Positions 52,255 through 63,300 of a stretch of 64,000 nucleotides of DNA are shown piece by piece; the stretch's first letter is position 1; each line of letters begins with the position of its first letter. A program made the position numbers and the translations under genes. The stretch comes from a bacterium (lineage in GTDB: Bacteria > UBP4 > UBA4092 > JAOAEQ01). The notes under the pieces are model-generated. The model did no database searches. It was not told the origin of the DNA and worked only from the letters and a program-made list of their open reading frames with translations. Where the stretch lies: assembly GCA_026416715.1 (NCBI GenBank), contig JAOAEQ010000005.1, forward strand, positions 62,001 to 126,000, in the 5' to 3' direction.

Positions 52255-53352
52255 TTAATACATATCATGGACAGATTTCGCTTTCACGCCAGTAACGATA
52301 CCTTCAACACTCTGTTTAAATTCTTCCGGACTCGTCGCATTAGCAATTGCTTCTTCATAGGTTATAAGATTCTTACGATAAAGTTTCAAAAGCGATTGAT
52401 TGAAAGTCTGCATGCCATAGTATTCCCCTTGTTCAATATACGTCGCAAGTTCGGTAGTTTTCCCTTCTAAAAGCAGTTTTTTAATCGTCGGCGTAACTAC
52501 CATAACCTCAACTGCAGGAACTCGACCGACACCACTCGCTCTCGGTAATAGACGCAACGAGATGACACCACGCAAACACAACGCTAATTCTAACCGAATC
52601 TGCTGCTGCAAATATGCCGGGAAATAATTGATAATCCGTTCGATAGTAGTTGTAGCGTCTATAGTATGCAACGTTGAAAAAACTAAATGACCGGTTTCCG
52701 CAGCGGATATCGCCGTTGAAATGGTCTCTAAATCCCGCATTTCTCCGATCATAATCACATCCGGACTCTGCCGAAGTACATGCCGTAACGCTTCCGCAAA
52801 TGAAATGGTATCCAACCCGATTTCCCGCTGATTGATGATACTCAGATTATCTTCATGGACAAATTCAATCGGGTCTTCAATAGTCATAATATGACATTTC
52901 CGAGTATTATTGATATGATTCAACATTGCCGCTAAACAGGTGGATTTCCCGCTGCCGGTTGTTCCAGTTACCAAAACCAATCCACGCGGTAATTCCGCTA
53001 ATTCTTGCACGACCGGCGGTAGGGTTAATTCTTCAAACGTTAACGTCGGTCGTCGAACTAATCGTAGCACCATGCCCATGGTTCCGCGCTGACGGAAAAC
53101 ATTTATCCGAAACCGACCTACTCCACTTAACCCATAGGCTAAATCCATTTCCCAGGTTCGTTCAAACTGTGCTAGCTGTTCTTCGCTCATTAACTTTTTA
53201 GCGATACTTTGCACATCTTCCTGTTTTAACGCAGTAGCTTTCATCGGATAGAGTTTTCCATCAACGCGCATCACCGGCGGTCGACCGACTTTAATATACA
53301 AATCGGACGCATTCGAAAACGCCATTTTCTTAAGTAATTCTTCGATTTCCAT
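52255..53352 (-). CDS. Second PilT-family ATPase
   Basis: 365 residues. Walker A GTTGSGKSTCLAAM, TIEDPIEFVHEDNLSIINQRE, VIMIGEMRDLETISTAISAAETGHLV and INYFPAYLQQQIRLELALCL. Could be PilU or a second PilT acting together with the neighbour. About 56 bases before it. Identity of the pair member (T or U) cannot be decided from sequence motifs alone. Confidence 0.9.
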   Translation of the reverse strand: MEIEELLKKMAFSNASDLYIKVGRPPVMRVDGKLYPMKATALKQEDVQSIAKKLMSEEQLAQFERTWEMDLAYGLSGVGRFRINVFRQRGTMGMVLRLVRRPTLTFEELTLPPVVQELAELPRGLVLVTGTTGSGKSTCLAAMLNHINNTRKCHIMTIEDPIEFVHEDNLSIINQREIGLDTISFAEALRHVLRQSPDVIMIGEMRDLETISTAISAAETGHLVFSTLHTIDATTTIERIINYFPAYLQQQIRLELALCLRGVISLRLLPRASGVGRVPAVEVMVVTPTIKKLLLEGKTTELATYIEQGEYYGMQTFNQSLLKLYRKNLITYEEAIANATSPEEFKQSVEGIVTGVKAKSVHDMY

Positions 53353-53417
53353 AATCTTACCTCCTTAACGACGAAACACCAAATCGTGCTGCCGATTGAA
53401 CAATATGGTATTGCTCT

Positions 53418-53597
53418 TTATCGAGATAACAGAAACACCACTACTGCTAATGCAACCACACCGCCAACTAACTGACCGAAAACAACCAAACCATGGTACA
53501 CCTGTTTTTTGAACGTATCTTTCGTTAATGCTGCTACGACCACGGCAATAATTGCACTTAACGCTAAAAAATAAAATATATTCTGTATCGCTAGCAT
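53418..53597 (-). CDS. Small two-helix membrane protein
   Basis: 59 residues with two hydrophobic helices (about 5-22 and 37-57), MLAIQNIFYFLALSAIIAVV at the start and GVVALAVVVFLLSR at the end. ATG at 53597 directly follows the DUF6677-like gene with a 2-base gap, so the two are likely co-translated. Unknown function. Confidence 0.6.
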   Translation of the reverse strand: MLAIQNIFYFLALSAIIAVVVAALTKDTFKKQVYHGLVVFGQLVGGVVALAVVVFLLSR

Positions 53598-53599
53598 AA

Positions 53600-54097
53600 T
53601 CAAGTTTGGATTGCGGATTGTACGTTACGGATAGCGGCGCGATAAGTATCTAACGCATCTAACACTACAAAAAAGTTTAATGACCCGGAAACTACCATGT
53701 ATAATGTTCCTACTTCGTAGGTAACCGCAGCGAGATTCCCGACATGGAACCACGGGGTTAATTCTAATAGAGACATCAATCCATTCCCTAAACCGAATAT
53801 GAACACAAAAATATTGACGATATTAAATTCCGGTGAAGAAAGTTTTAATACCGGAAACGCTATTTCTCCTTTAAGCCACATCCCCCAGAGAAATAATCCG
53901 TTAAGTAACAGGAAAAAAAGCCAACCTTTTTTGATAAGTCCGAGATACCAATGCCCACTTCCTGGAACCAACCAACCTAAAATACACAGGAACACACAAT
54001 GCCGTTTTTCTTTCCCAGTCAACGGCCGTTGTGCGGATTCAACTGGTTTTTGTTTTTTCGTCTCTTTGGAAGCAGTCCGTAGTCGTTTCGTCGCCAT
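53600..54097 (-). CDS. DUF6677-like (TM2-related) membrane protein
   Basis: 165 residues with a basic N-terminal tail, four hydrophobic helices, and the GWLVPGSGHWYLGLIKKGW motif of TM2/DUF6677-type proteins near residue 40. The C-terminal VGTLYMVVSGSLNFFVVLDA is also typical of DUF6677. Role unknown. It lies between a sugar nucleotidyltransferase and a small membrane protein, followed by the pilT pair. Confidence 0.65.
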   Translation of the reverse strand: MATKRLRTASKETKKQKPVESAQRPLTGKEKRHCVFLCILGWLVPGSGHWYLGLIKKGWLFFLLLNGLFLWGMWLKGEIAFPVLKLSSPEFNIVNIFVFIFGLGNGLMSLLELTPWFHVGNLAAVTYEVGTLYMVVSGSLNFFVVLDALDTYRAAIRNVQSAIQT

Positions 54098-54115
54098 AGT
54101 GAGTTATATCAATCG

Positions 54116-55090
54116 TTAACTAAAATCAACTTCTGAAGAATCTCCAACATTCAGTTTATTAAATTTGCCATTTACACTCGCTTTATCGCCGACGACTGAT
54201 TCTGCGAGTAAAATATTTTTAACCACCGCATTTTTATTGATGATACTGTTTTTGATCACCGAATTGCTGATAAACGAATTATCCGCTATAGATACATAGG
54301 GACCGATAATTGAATTCTCTATGGTAACGGTATCAGCAATGAATACTGGCGGGATAATGATTGACCCTTCAACCGAAACTTCATGGTGGATTTGTTCCAG
54401 AATATACCGATTGGTTTCCAGCAACGTTTCTGGTTTCCCGCAATCATACCAGCCGTCAATTAAAAAGGTTTTGATTTTTTCATCTCGTTCAATCATCATC
54501 TGGAGCGCATCGGTTAATTGATATTCCCCTTTCGTTCGAATATCGTTCGTAATCAATTCATCCAGACATTTAAACAACAAATTGCTATTTTTGATGTAAT
54601 AAATCCCGACGATAGCTAAATCGGTTTTCGGTTCATCCGGTTTCTCAACCAGTCGGGAAATAAACCCATTTTTCATTTCAACGATTCCGAACCGATGCGG
54701 GTCGCGGACATTCTTAACGCCGATAGCGCTATATTCTCCATTCAGCACAGAGTGTAAATCCGCTTTGAATATGGTATCACCAAGAATAATCAAGATCGGT
54801 TCATCTTTCACATAATATCGTGCGAGATGAATTGCATGGCCTAATCCTTTCAATTCTTCTTGACGGACATAATAGGATTTAAACCGATAGGTTGCATCAA
54901 CGTATTCGGTGATCATTTCACCGAGATACCCGATAATGAAAATGATTTCGGTTACCCCTAACGATTCTAATTCATCTAATATATGGCCAAGAATCGGTTT
55001 GCCAGCAACATAAATCAACGCTTTCGGAACGGTATGAGTATGTGGTTTCAACCGGGTTCCTGCCCCGGCAACAGGAATAATTGCTTTCAT
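54116..55090 (-). CDS. Sugar nucleotidyltransferase with left-handed beta-helix domain
   Basis: 324 residues. Nucleotide loop IPVAGAGTRLKPHTHTVPKAL, ILGDTIF metal site, VEKPDEPKTDLAI and GWYDCGKPETLLETNRYI are typical of the glucose-1-phosphate thymidylyltransferase/UDP-glucose pyrophosphorylase family. The C-terminus (about 235-324) consists of hexapeptide repeats (NSIIGPYVSIADN and following). The nucleotide and sugar cannot be decided. It may supply the polysaccharide cluster, although it is unlinked. Confidence 0.85.
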   Translation of the reverse strand: MKAIIPVAGAGTRLKPHTHTVPKALIYVAGKPILGHILDELESLGVTEIIFIIGYLGEMITEYVDATYRFKSYYVRQEELKGLGHAIHLARYYVKDEPILIILGDTIFKADLHSVLNGEYSAIGVKNVRDPHRFGIVEMKNGFISRLVEKPDEPKTDLAIVGIYYIKNSNLLFKCLDELITNDIRTKGEYQLTDALQMMIERDEKIKTFLIDGWYDCGKPETLLETNRYILEQIHHEVSVEGSIIIPPVFIADTVTIENSIIGPYVSIADNSFISNSVIKNSIINKNAVVKNILLAESVVGDKASVNGKFNKLNVGDSSEVDFS

Positions 55091-55217
55091 AGGTTTCCTT
55101 TATTTTAAATTCAATTTTATCAATTTAACTGTTGAATATACCATAACTTTCGAATGCTTTTCAAATCCACATACTGCTAAACGGAATCTGCATGTACATA
55201 AAACCGTTATTTCTCTC

Positions 55218-55247
55218 TTGACACAACTAGCTAATCTCGGTTAAATT
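55218..55247 (+). promoter_or_regulatory. Promoter of the serine biosynthesis genes
   Basis: TTGACA (55218-55223), an 18-base spacer, then TAAATT (55242-55247). Just downstream is a direct repeat TTAAATTAGTTA/CTAAATTAGTTA (55241-55264) and an inverted repeat TATATTG-tatt-CAATATA (55267-55284). Both lie close to the expected start and could be operators. Confidence 0.6.
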
Positions 55248-55333
55248 AGTTACTAAATTAGTTAAGTATATTGTATTCAATATATCAAAATTTATCAAAT
55301 CACTGCTAGATTTTTTGAAAGGAGTATCAAACG

Positions 55334-56470
55334 ATGAAAAAGAGATATTTATTAACTCCTGGTCCGGTAGAAGTCCCGCCGAAAGTTTTACTCGCGATGG
55401 CACAACCGATGATTCACCATCGTGCGCCGGATTACATCCCGTTATTTCGTGAAGTGAATGAAGGATTAAAATATGTGTTTCAGACCAAGAATCAGGTATA
55501 TACGTTTGCGTCATCTGGAACCGGTGCAATGGAAGCGGCAGTAGTCAACATTCTTTCACCTGGGGATAACGTTATCACGGTACAAGGCGGTAAATTCGGT
55601 GAACGATGGACTGAGATAGCTCGCGCATACGGTGCAAATCCGATTGTCATTGATGTCCCTTGGGGAGAAGCGGTATCCGCTGAAGTGATTGACCAGAAGC
55701 TGAAAGAGCATCCAGACGTTAAAGCGGTATATATAACATTATGTGAGACCTGTACTGGCGTGGTAACTGATGCGCAAGCTATTGGCGCGGTAGTAAAAAA
55801 CTATCCGGCAGTATTAGTGGTTGATGCGATTAGCGCGCTCGGTTCAATTCCCTGCAAAACTGATGAATGGAATTTGGATATAGTCGTTGCCGGGTCACAA
55901 AAAGCGCTGATGATTCCGCCGGGATTAGCGTTTTGTTCCGTGAGTGAAAAAGCGTGGCAACTCGTTGAAACAGCGAAAATGCCGAAATTCTACTGGTCAT
56001 TTAAAGCGGCGAAGAAAAATCTGGAAAAAGACCAGACTGCGTTTACGCCTGCGATATCACTGATTGTTGGACTTAAAGAGTCGTTAGCGATGATTAAAGA
56101 AGAAGGGCTCGAAAATGTTTGGGCGCGACATCATCGGCTAGCGAGTGCAATGCGGGCAGGCGTGGTTGCGTTAGGGTTGGAACTATATGCAAAAGTTCCT
56201 GCGGATACGGTTACGGCAATTAAGGTTCCGCAAGGGATTGATGGGAAAGCGTGGGTTAAGTTATTACGAGATAAATACGGTTTAACCGTAGCTGGTGGTC
56301 AATCGCAACTTGAAGGGAAAATTATACGGATTGCGCAAATGGGATATTCGGATACGTTCGATGTTACCATTGCGTTATCTGCATTAGAATTATCGTTAAG
56401 CGATTTAGGGTTCCCGGTTAAACTCGGTGAAGGAATTAAAGCTGCTGAATCTGTTCTATTACAAAAATAG
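55334..56470 (+). CDS. Class V aminotransferase (serine/alanine-glyoxylate family), likely phosphoserine transaminase role
   Basis: 378 residues, PLP fold type I: LLTPGPVEVPPKVLLAMAQP, FASSGTGAMEAAVVNIL, VYITLCETCTGVVTDAQ, VVDAISALGSIP and GSQKALMIPPGLAF with the PLP lysine in SQKAL. Alanine-glyoxylate/serine-pyruvate aminotransferase family. It lies directly upstream of serA; in several organisms without SerC this family makes phosphoserine from phosphohydroxypyruvate. That role is inferred from context. AAAGGAG precedes ATG 55334. Confidence 0.88.
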   Translation: MKKRYLLTPGPVEVPPKVLLAMAQPMIHHRAPDYIPLFREVNEGLKYVFQTKNQVYTFASSGTGAMEAAVVNILSPGDNVITVQGGKFGERWTEIARAYGANPIVIDVPWGEAVSAEVIDQKLKEHPDVKAVYITLCETCTGVVTDAQAIGAVVKNYPAVLVVDAISALGSIPCKTDEWNLDIVVAGSQKALMIPPGLAFCSVSEKAWQLVETAKMPKFYWSFKAAKKNLEKDQTAFTPAISLIVGLKESLAMIKEEGLENVWARHHRLASAMRAGVVALGLELYAKVPADTVTAIKVPQGIDGKAWVKLLRDKYGLTVAGGQSQLEGKIIRIAQMGYSDTFDVTIALSALELSLSDLGFPVKLGEGIKAAESVLLQK

Positions 56471-56593
56471 CCGGGTAACCTGAATCGGCGATAACATAAC
56501 CGTACGCTGGGATTGATTTTTTCCCGAACCGTGCTGTTTGTTCACAGTTCTCATTGGTTAGTTCTTTAATACTATTATCAAGGAGGTATGCAA

Positions 56594-58174
56594 ATGAAAA
56601 TATTAGTGAGCGACCCATTATCAGAAAAAGGATTAGAGATTCTTAAATCAGAACCTGGGATAGAAGTAGATGTGAAACCTAAAATGTCGAAAGAAGAATT
56701 GCTCGCCTGTATAGGGAACTACGATGCGCTGGTAGTCCGTAGTGAAACGAAAGTTACGAAAGAGGTTATTGAAGCGGGTAAAAATCTTAAACTAATCGGC
56801 CGGGCGGGAGTCGGACTCGATAATGTTGATGTAGAAGCGGCATCAAAACGTGGGATAATTGTTATGAACACGCCGGGCGGGAACACCATTTCGACTGCAG
56901 AACAAACCATGGCGTTATTATTATCCTTATCGCGGAATATCCCGCAAGCGGTTGCTTCGCTGAAAGCGAAAAAATGGGATCGGAAAAAATATACCGGCGT
57001 TGAAGTGAATGGGAAAACGTTAGGTATCCTTGGTCTCGGTCGTATCGGCGCTGAAGTCGCAAAACGAGCGCAAGCGTTCGGAATGAAAGTTATCGCGAAT
57101 GACCCATTTATCGCACCGGAACGAGCGCAACAACTCGGGGTTGAACTAGTTAAAAAAAGTGATTTAATTAAACGGGCGGACTATATCACGGTTCACACGC
57201 CACTCACTGCAGAAACCAAATCATTAATCGGTCCGGAAGAGTTTGAATATATGAAAGATGGGGTACGGATAATCAATTGCGCACGAGGCGGAATTATTGA
57301 TGAAAAAGCGTTGTATGAAAATCTGAAATCCGGGAAAGTTGCGGGAGCTGCACTTGATGTGTATGAAGAAGAACCGCCGTTCAACAGTCCGCTACTGGAA
57401 TTAGAAAATTGTATTACAACACCGCATCTCGGCGCTTCAACTGAAGAAGCGCAAGTCAATGTTGCAATTGAAATCGCCCAGCAGGTAATAGATGCGTTGA
57501 AAGGGCGAACGGTTCGCAATGCGATCAATGTTCCGGCAATAGAACCGGAAGTATTAGCGTTAGTCCAGCCGTATCTGACGTTAGGCGAAAAACTCGGGAG
57601 TTTGCAAGCGCAACTTACTGAAGGGCGAATTCAGGAACTTCGGGTTCATTTCGGCGGTGAGGTATGTAAATGCAATGTTTCCCCGATAACCACCGCTGTG
57701 CTCAAAGGAATGCTCGATCCGATTCTCAATGAAACAGTGAATTATGTTAATGCACCGTTCCTCGCAAAAGAACGCGGAATTAAAGTTATCGAAAGTAAAA
57801 GCAGTGAAGCGGAAGATTTCGCGACGTTAGTTGCGGTAACCGTTAAAACGGAATCGAAAGAAAGCACCGTGGTAGGAACATTATTCGGGAAAAATGACCC
57901 GCGTATCGTTCGTTTTGACGGATTTCATGTTGAAATGGTTCCGTTCGGATACATTGTGATTATTACGAACGAAGATATGCCAGGTGTTCTCGGGAGTGTT
58001 GGGGTTATGTTAGGGAAACATAACATTAACATTGCCGGATTAACCCTCGGTCGGAAAGAAAAAGGTGGTTTAGCGTTCACCGGATTAAATGTCGATGAGT
58101 CTGTTCCGGATAATGTGCTGAACGAAATCCGGAAACTACCGCATATCATTAGTGCGCGATTGGTTAAACTATAA
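56594..58174 (+). CDS. serA: D-3-phosphoglycerate dehydrogenase
   Basis: First step of serine synthesis. 526 residues, the long form: substrate-binding domain, NAD domain with LGILGLGRIGAEVAKRAQAFGM (GxGxxG), catalytic-site INCARGGIIDEKAL and TPHLGASTEEAQ. The ASB allosteric domain and a C-terminal ACT domain follow (MVPFGYIVIITNEDMPGVLG). AAGGAGG lies 7 bases before ATG 56594, whereas ATG 56588 is too close to it. The preceding aminotransferase would act on its product; both feed serine, which with glycine connects to the gcv block. Confidence 0.97.
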   Translation: MKILVSDPLSEKGLEILKSEPGIEVDVKPKMSKEELLACIGNYDALVVRSETKVTKEVIEAGKNLKLIGRAGVGLDNVDVEAASKRGIIVMNTPGGNTISTAEQTMALLLSLSRNIPQAVASLKAKKWDRKKYTGVEVNGKTLGILGLGRIGAEVAKRAQAFGMKVIANDPFIAPERAQQLGVELVKKSDLIKRADYITVHTPLTAETKSLIGPEEFEYMKDGVRIINCARGGIIDEKALYENLKSGKVAGAALDVYEEEPPFNSPLLELENCITTPHLGASTEEAQVNVAIEIAQQVIDALKGRTVRNAINVPAIEPEVLALVQPYLTLGEKLGSLQAQLTEGRIQELRVHFGGEVCKCNVSPITTAVLKGMLDPILNETVNYVNAPFLAKERGIKVIESKSSEAEDFATLVAVTVKTESKESTVVGTLFGKNDPRIVRFDGFHVEMVPFGYIVIITNEDMPGVLGSVGVMLGKHNINIAGLTLGRKEKGGLAFTGLNVDESVPDNVLNEIRKLPHIISARLVKL

Positions 58175-58208
58175 TCGGGTTCAATTCGGGGAATACGCGC
58201 GTTTCATA

Positions 58209-58231
58209 AGCGACTCTTACGATGAGTCGCT
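58209..58231 (+). terminator. Weak terminator between serA and purA
   Basis: AGCGACTC (58209-58216) and GAGTCGCT (58224-58231) form a perfect 8-bp stem with a 7-base loop, followed by AACTCTTC, a poor T-run. It may end part of the serA transcript. Confidence 0.5.
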
Positions 58232-58255
58232 AACTCTTCTTTACAGCTTCAATGA

Positions 58256-59703
<1,448 letters not shown>

Positions 59704-59717
59704 CCGAATAATTAAAA

Positions 59718-59747
59718 TTGACAAAAATAACGATATTAGAGTAAAAT
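59718..59747 (+). promoter_or_regulatory. Promoter for the tRNA genes
   Basis: TTGACA (59718-59723), an 18-base spacer, then TAAAAT (59742-59747), one base off consensus at -10. It lies 105 bases before tRNA-Lys. The start would be near 59754. Confidence 0.7.
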
Positions 59748-59852
59748 ATTTAGCTCAAAAACTCGATTGAACTGTTATGTTGATAAGCAGCGTTTAATTT
59801 CCGTGAGCTGTTGCCCTGCTACGGCAGGGAATGTTGCGTGAATACTGAATGG

Positions 59853-59927
59853 GGGCCGCTAGCTCAGTGGTAGAGCACCTGCCTTTTAAGCAGGGAGTCG
59901 AAGGTTCGATCCCTTCGCGGCTCACCA
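59853..59927 (+). tRNA. tRNA-Lys (anticodon TTT)
   Basis: 75 bases including encoded CCA. Acceptor stem GGGCCGC/GCGGCTC (one G-T pair), D-arm AGCTCAGTGGTAGAGC, anticodon stem CCTGC/GCAGG with loop CTTTTAA (TTT), and T-arm GAAGGTTCGATCCCTTC. MnmA encoded in this window would thiolate its U34. Confidence 0.96.
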
Positions 59928-59934
59928 GGTTTAC

Positions 59935-59955
59935 CAGTTGTCAGTTGTTAGTTGA
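59935..59955. repeat. Three tandem 7-mers after tRNA-Lys
   Basis: CAGTTGT CAGTTGT TAGTTGA (59935-59955) in exact tandem register, starting 8 bases after the tRNA. Same style as the 7-mers inside the CCA-fusion gene but with a different word. Confidence 0.7.
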
Positions 59956-60027
59956 ATACTCTCAGAAATTTCTATATATTTTAACATTTAGATTTGGGAT
60001 GTTAGATTTCCCCTCATCGAGAGGTAT

Positions 60028-60105
60028 GTCCCCATCGTCTAGCCCGGTCTAGGACATCGCTCTTTCAAGGCGGTAACGTGAGTTCAAATCTCACTGGGGA
60101 CACCA
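60028..60105 (+). tRNA. tRNA-Glu (anticodon TTC)
   Basis: 78 bases including encoded CCA. Acceptor stem GTCCCCA/TGGGGAC, anticodon loop CTTTCAA (TTC), T-arm with GTTCAAATC. Follows tRNA-Lys by 100 bases, probably the same transcript. Confidence 0.96.
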
Positions 60106-60127
60106 ACCTTATTGTGCATTCAGGTTA

Positions 60128-60147
60128 CCCCGAGCTTAAGCTCGGGG
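60128..60147. repeat. 20-bp perfect palindrome after tRNA-Glu
   Basis: CCCCGAGCTTAAGCTCGGGG. It begins 23 bases after tRNA-Glu. No T-run follows, so the role as terminator is unproven. The next palindrome at 60179-60218 has the same core with two changes. Confidence 0.7.
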
Positions 60148-60178
60148 CAATTCATTTCCTTGTAAATCCTTGTGAACC

Positions 60179-60218
60179 AGCTGACTAGCCCCTAGCTTTA
60201 GCTAGGGGCTAGTCAGCT
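60179..60218. repeat. Perfect 18-bp inverted repeat, 4-base loop
   Basis: AGCTGACTAGCCCCTAGC-ttta-GCTAGGGGCTAGTCAGCT. Its core CCCCTAGCTTTAGCTAGGGG is nearly the same as the palindrome at 60128-60147, forming a REP-like doublet. Followed by CAACAAAAATG, not a T-run. Confidence 0.75.
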
Positions 60219-60369
60219 CAACAAAAATGCATCGCTTCGTGGTTGTTCAACGAGGTTTGACCGCAAGAGTTCTAAATTGTTCAGGCTGATTTTTCCCTAT
60301 GCTTCCTCCGTGGTTTTACAGTATAATATAGTGTCGTACAACTTCATCAGAACTTCATTTCAATCTTCT

Positions 60370-63300
60370 ATGTCGGGTGAACCGATATTAACGAAAGATA
60401 CCGAGTTGCAGTTCCCGAACTTTACTATCCTGAAAGCATCCGCTGGCTCGGGTAAAACCCATGCGTTATCGCTTCGGTTCGTCCAGTTCCTCTTATCCGA
60501 ACAAATCCCGTATAACCAATTGCAAAATATTCTGGCGATAACCTTCTCGAATAACGCTGCAAAAGAAATGAAAGACCGGATTCTCGATTGGTTGAAAAAA
60601 ATCTATTTTGCTGACCCGGATAAAACTGACGAGATTTTAGCGGTTACTTCCCTTGACAAAAATAGCTTGAGTCAAAAAGCGGAACAAGCGATAACCAATA
60701 TCCTATCGAATTATACGGATTTACAAGTCCGAACGATTGATAGCTTTATGACCTCGATTTTTAAATCGTCTGCGCTCGACCTCGGGTTTCCGCCGGAATT
60801 CGATATTGTGATGGATAATAGCGAGTTGATTGAGTATGCGTTCTATCGTTACCTGCGTAATGTTAAACCGGGTACGGAACCAGCGGTTCTAATTGAATCA
60901 ATCATCCAACGGATACAGGAACAAATCGGTAGTGAAAAAGGTTATGTTTGGGATCCGGCATCGAAAATATTGGAGGAAATTAAGCAACTCTATACGAAAC
61001 TTTCCGCACTTACGAAACCACCAACGGTTTACGATTACCAGCGAGAAATTGAAGAAACGAAACAAACGATTGCTGACCGAGCAGAGAAATTGTATCAGGC
61101 ATTGCGTAACTCTAGTTTAGTTATCAGCGGGAAAAACACGTTTACCAAAATCTACGAGGCAATTCAACGGAACGCATACGCTGACCTGCTCGACTGTGGA
61201 ATTAAGTCGAACCCGGTGAATCAACCAAAGGGTAACAATGCGAAGCAAAATGAAATGTATCAGCGGATTCTATCGTTATGGACAGAGTTAACCGATGCGA
61301 TTCGGCTATATCGCGAATATCATGCGAAATCATTCTATTATCCCTATCTTAAAATGTATACGGAACTCATGGAAACCTTGAACCAGGTTAAACGACAGGA
61401 AGGAACGGTTTTCATTGAAGATATCAGTAAACGGTTGGTGGAATATATCAATGCAGAAATTATCCCGGATGTGTATTTCCGACTCGGAGATAGAATTTAT
61501 CACTATCTGATTGATGAATTTCAGGATACTTCCCCGATCCAATGGGAGAACTTAAAACCGCTCATTGAGAATTCGCTCGCTACCCAAGGGAGTTTGTTTA
61601 TCGTCGGCGATACCAAACAAGCGATTTATGGATTTCGAAATGCGGATTTTCAAATCATGCAACGAATGGTTACCGGAGAAGTTCAACCGTTCGGGTCGGT
61701 TCACCAACAGGTAGATGAACTGCCGATAAATTATCGGAGTTATGAGAAAATCGTTGAACTTACCCGAACAGTTTTCCAGGGTATTCTACCGACACTAAAA
61801 GATTCGCTCGCTGAATATCGTTCCGCAGGGGAACGCTCCGGATTAACGAGCTATCAACAATCGGTTAAAGATGAACATAAAAATAAAGGGTATGTTGAAA
61901 TCAAACTATTCGCTAAGAATGCGGATGTTCCGGAAGAAAAAACATATATTCAATCGCTCGTGCAAGAATTAGCATCACGCGGGTATCGTTGGTCAGATAT
62001 CGCCATATTAACCTATAAAAATGATAAGGTTACAGAAATTTCATCGTGGTTGAACGAAATCAGCGTCCCTTTTATTTCATATAGCGCGCTGGATATCCGG
62101 AAACAGCAGGTTGTTGGTGAACTGATTGCATTATTAAAATTTCTCGATTCACCGCCGGACGATTTATCGTTTGCAACGTTTATTTTAGGTGATATTTTCC
62201 AGCGAGCGTTGGCTCAGGATACTTCGCATTCGATCTCTATCGAGAGGATTCATCAATTCTTGTTTCAAACTAATACGCAAAAACTCCGCCCGATATATAC
62301 CGCATTTCGGACGGATTTCCCCGAACTCTGGCAGAAATATTTCGACCCGTTATTTAGATCGGTCGGATATCTGCCGCTGTATGATTTAATGACGGAAATA
62401 TATCGGATATATTCAATACTACCACGGTATGCATCGAGCCATGAAGCGACGTTTATCAAACTGCTTGAAGTGATTAAAGATTTCGAAGGGAAAGGATTGA
62501 ATTCGCTCGGCAGTTTTTTAACGTATTCCGCTGATGAAGAATCGGAAGATACCAGCTGGAATATTGCGGTACCGAAATCGGTTGATGCGGTATCGGTCAT
62601 GAGTATCCATAAGGCAAAAGGACTCGAATTTCCGGTAGTGATTTCTGTCGTCTATGATGCTGATGCGATACGATTCGATTATGTAATGGATGATTCTGGC
62701 GAAAATATCACGGTGTTAAAAATTACCAAATCACTGGCTGAAGCAACTGATTATTTACAGCAACGTTATGACCAAGAACGGTTGAAAGAATGTGTGAATC
62801 GGTTGAATACGCTTTATGTCGCTATGACTCGCGCGATTGGAGAACTGTATATTATTGGGGTTAGCAATGACGAAAAATATTTTGCTGGTGAACAGACGGT
62901 TCCAGCTAAATTTCCGATGCCATTACTTCCGATATCCGATTATCCGCCGCAAAGTAATAAACCGCTGAAAACTATTGGAAAAGAAAGAGAAACACCGAAA
63001 CGATTCACCCTGCGCCATACTTCTGCAGGGAAAACATTCCTATCAAAGCAGCAAGATAAGTTAACTGATGCGGTGCAAGAACGCGGTGAATTAATCCATC
63101 GGATTCTATCGGAAATAGAGTTTCTAGATCAAGATAGTAACCTCGACCAGCAACTCAACGGAATTATCGATAAAGATACGACGTTATCGGATAAATCACT
63201 TGATTCGCAAGGATTGATTCAGAGTTTGATTCCGTTCTTATCGAATCCGGATGTTAAAGAATATTTTACGTCAAAACCTGGTCGGCGCGTTCTCCGTGAA

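Noticed and set aside
53418-54097. Small membrane proteins as pilus subunits beside the pilT genes.
   Set aside because: No prepilin signal (G-F-T-x-x-E) or pilin-like layout is present.
59853-60218. tRNA-associated integrated element.
   Set aside because: No integrase or second copy of a tRNA 3' end is visible; the genes after it are housekeeping repair genes.
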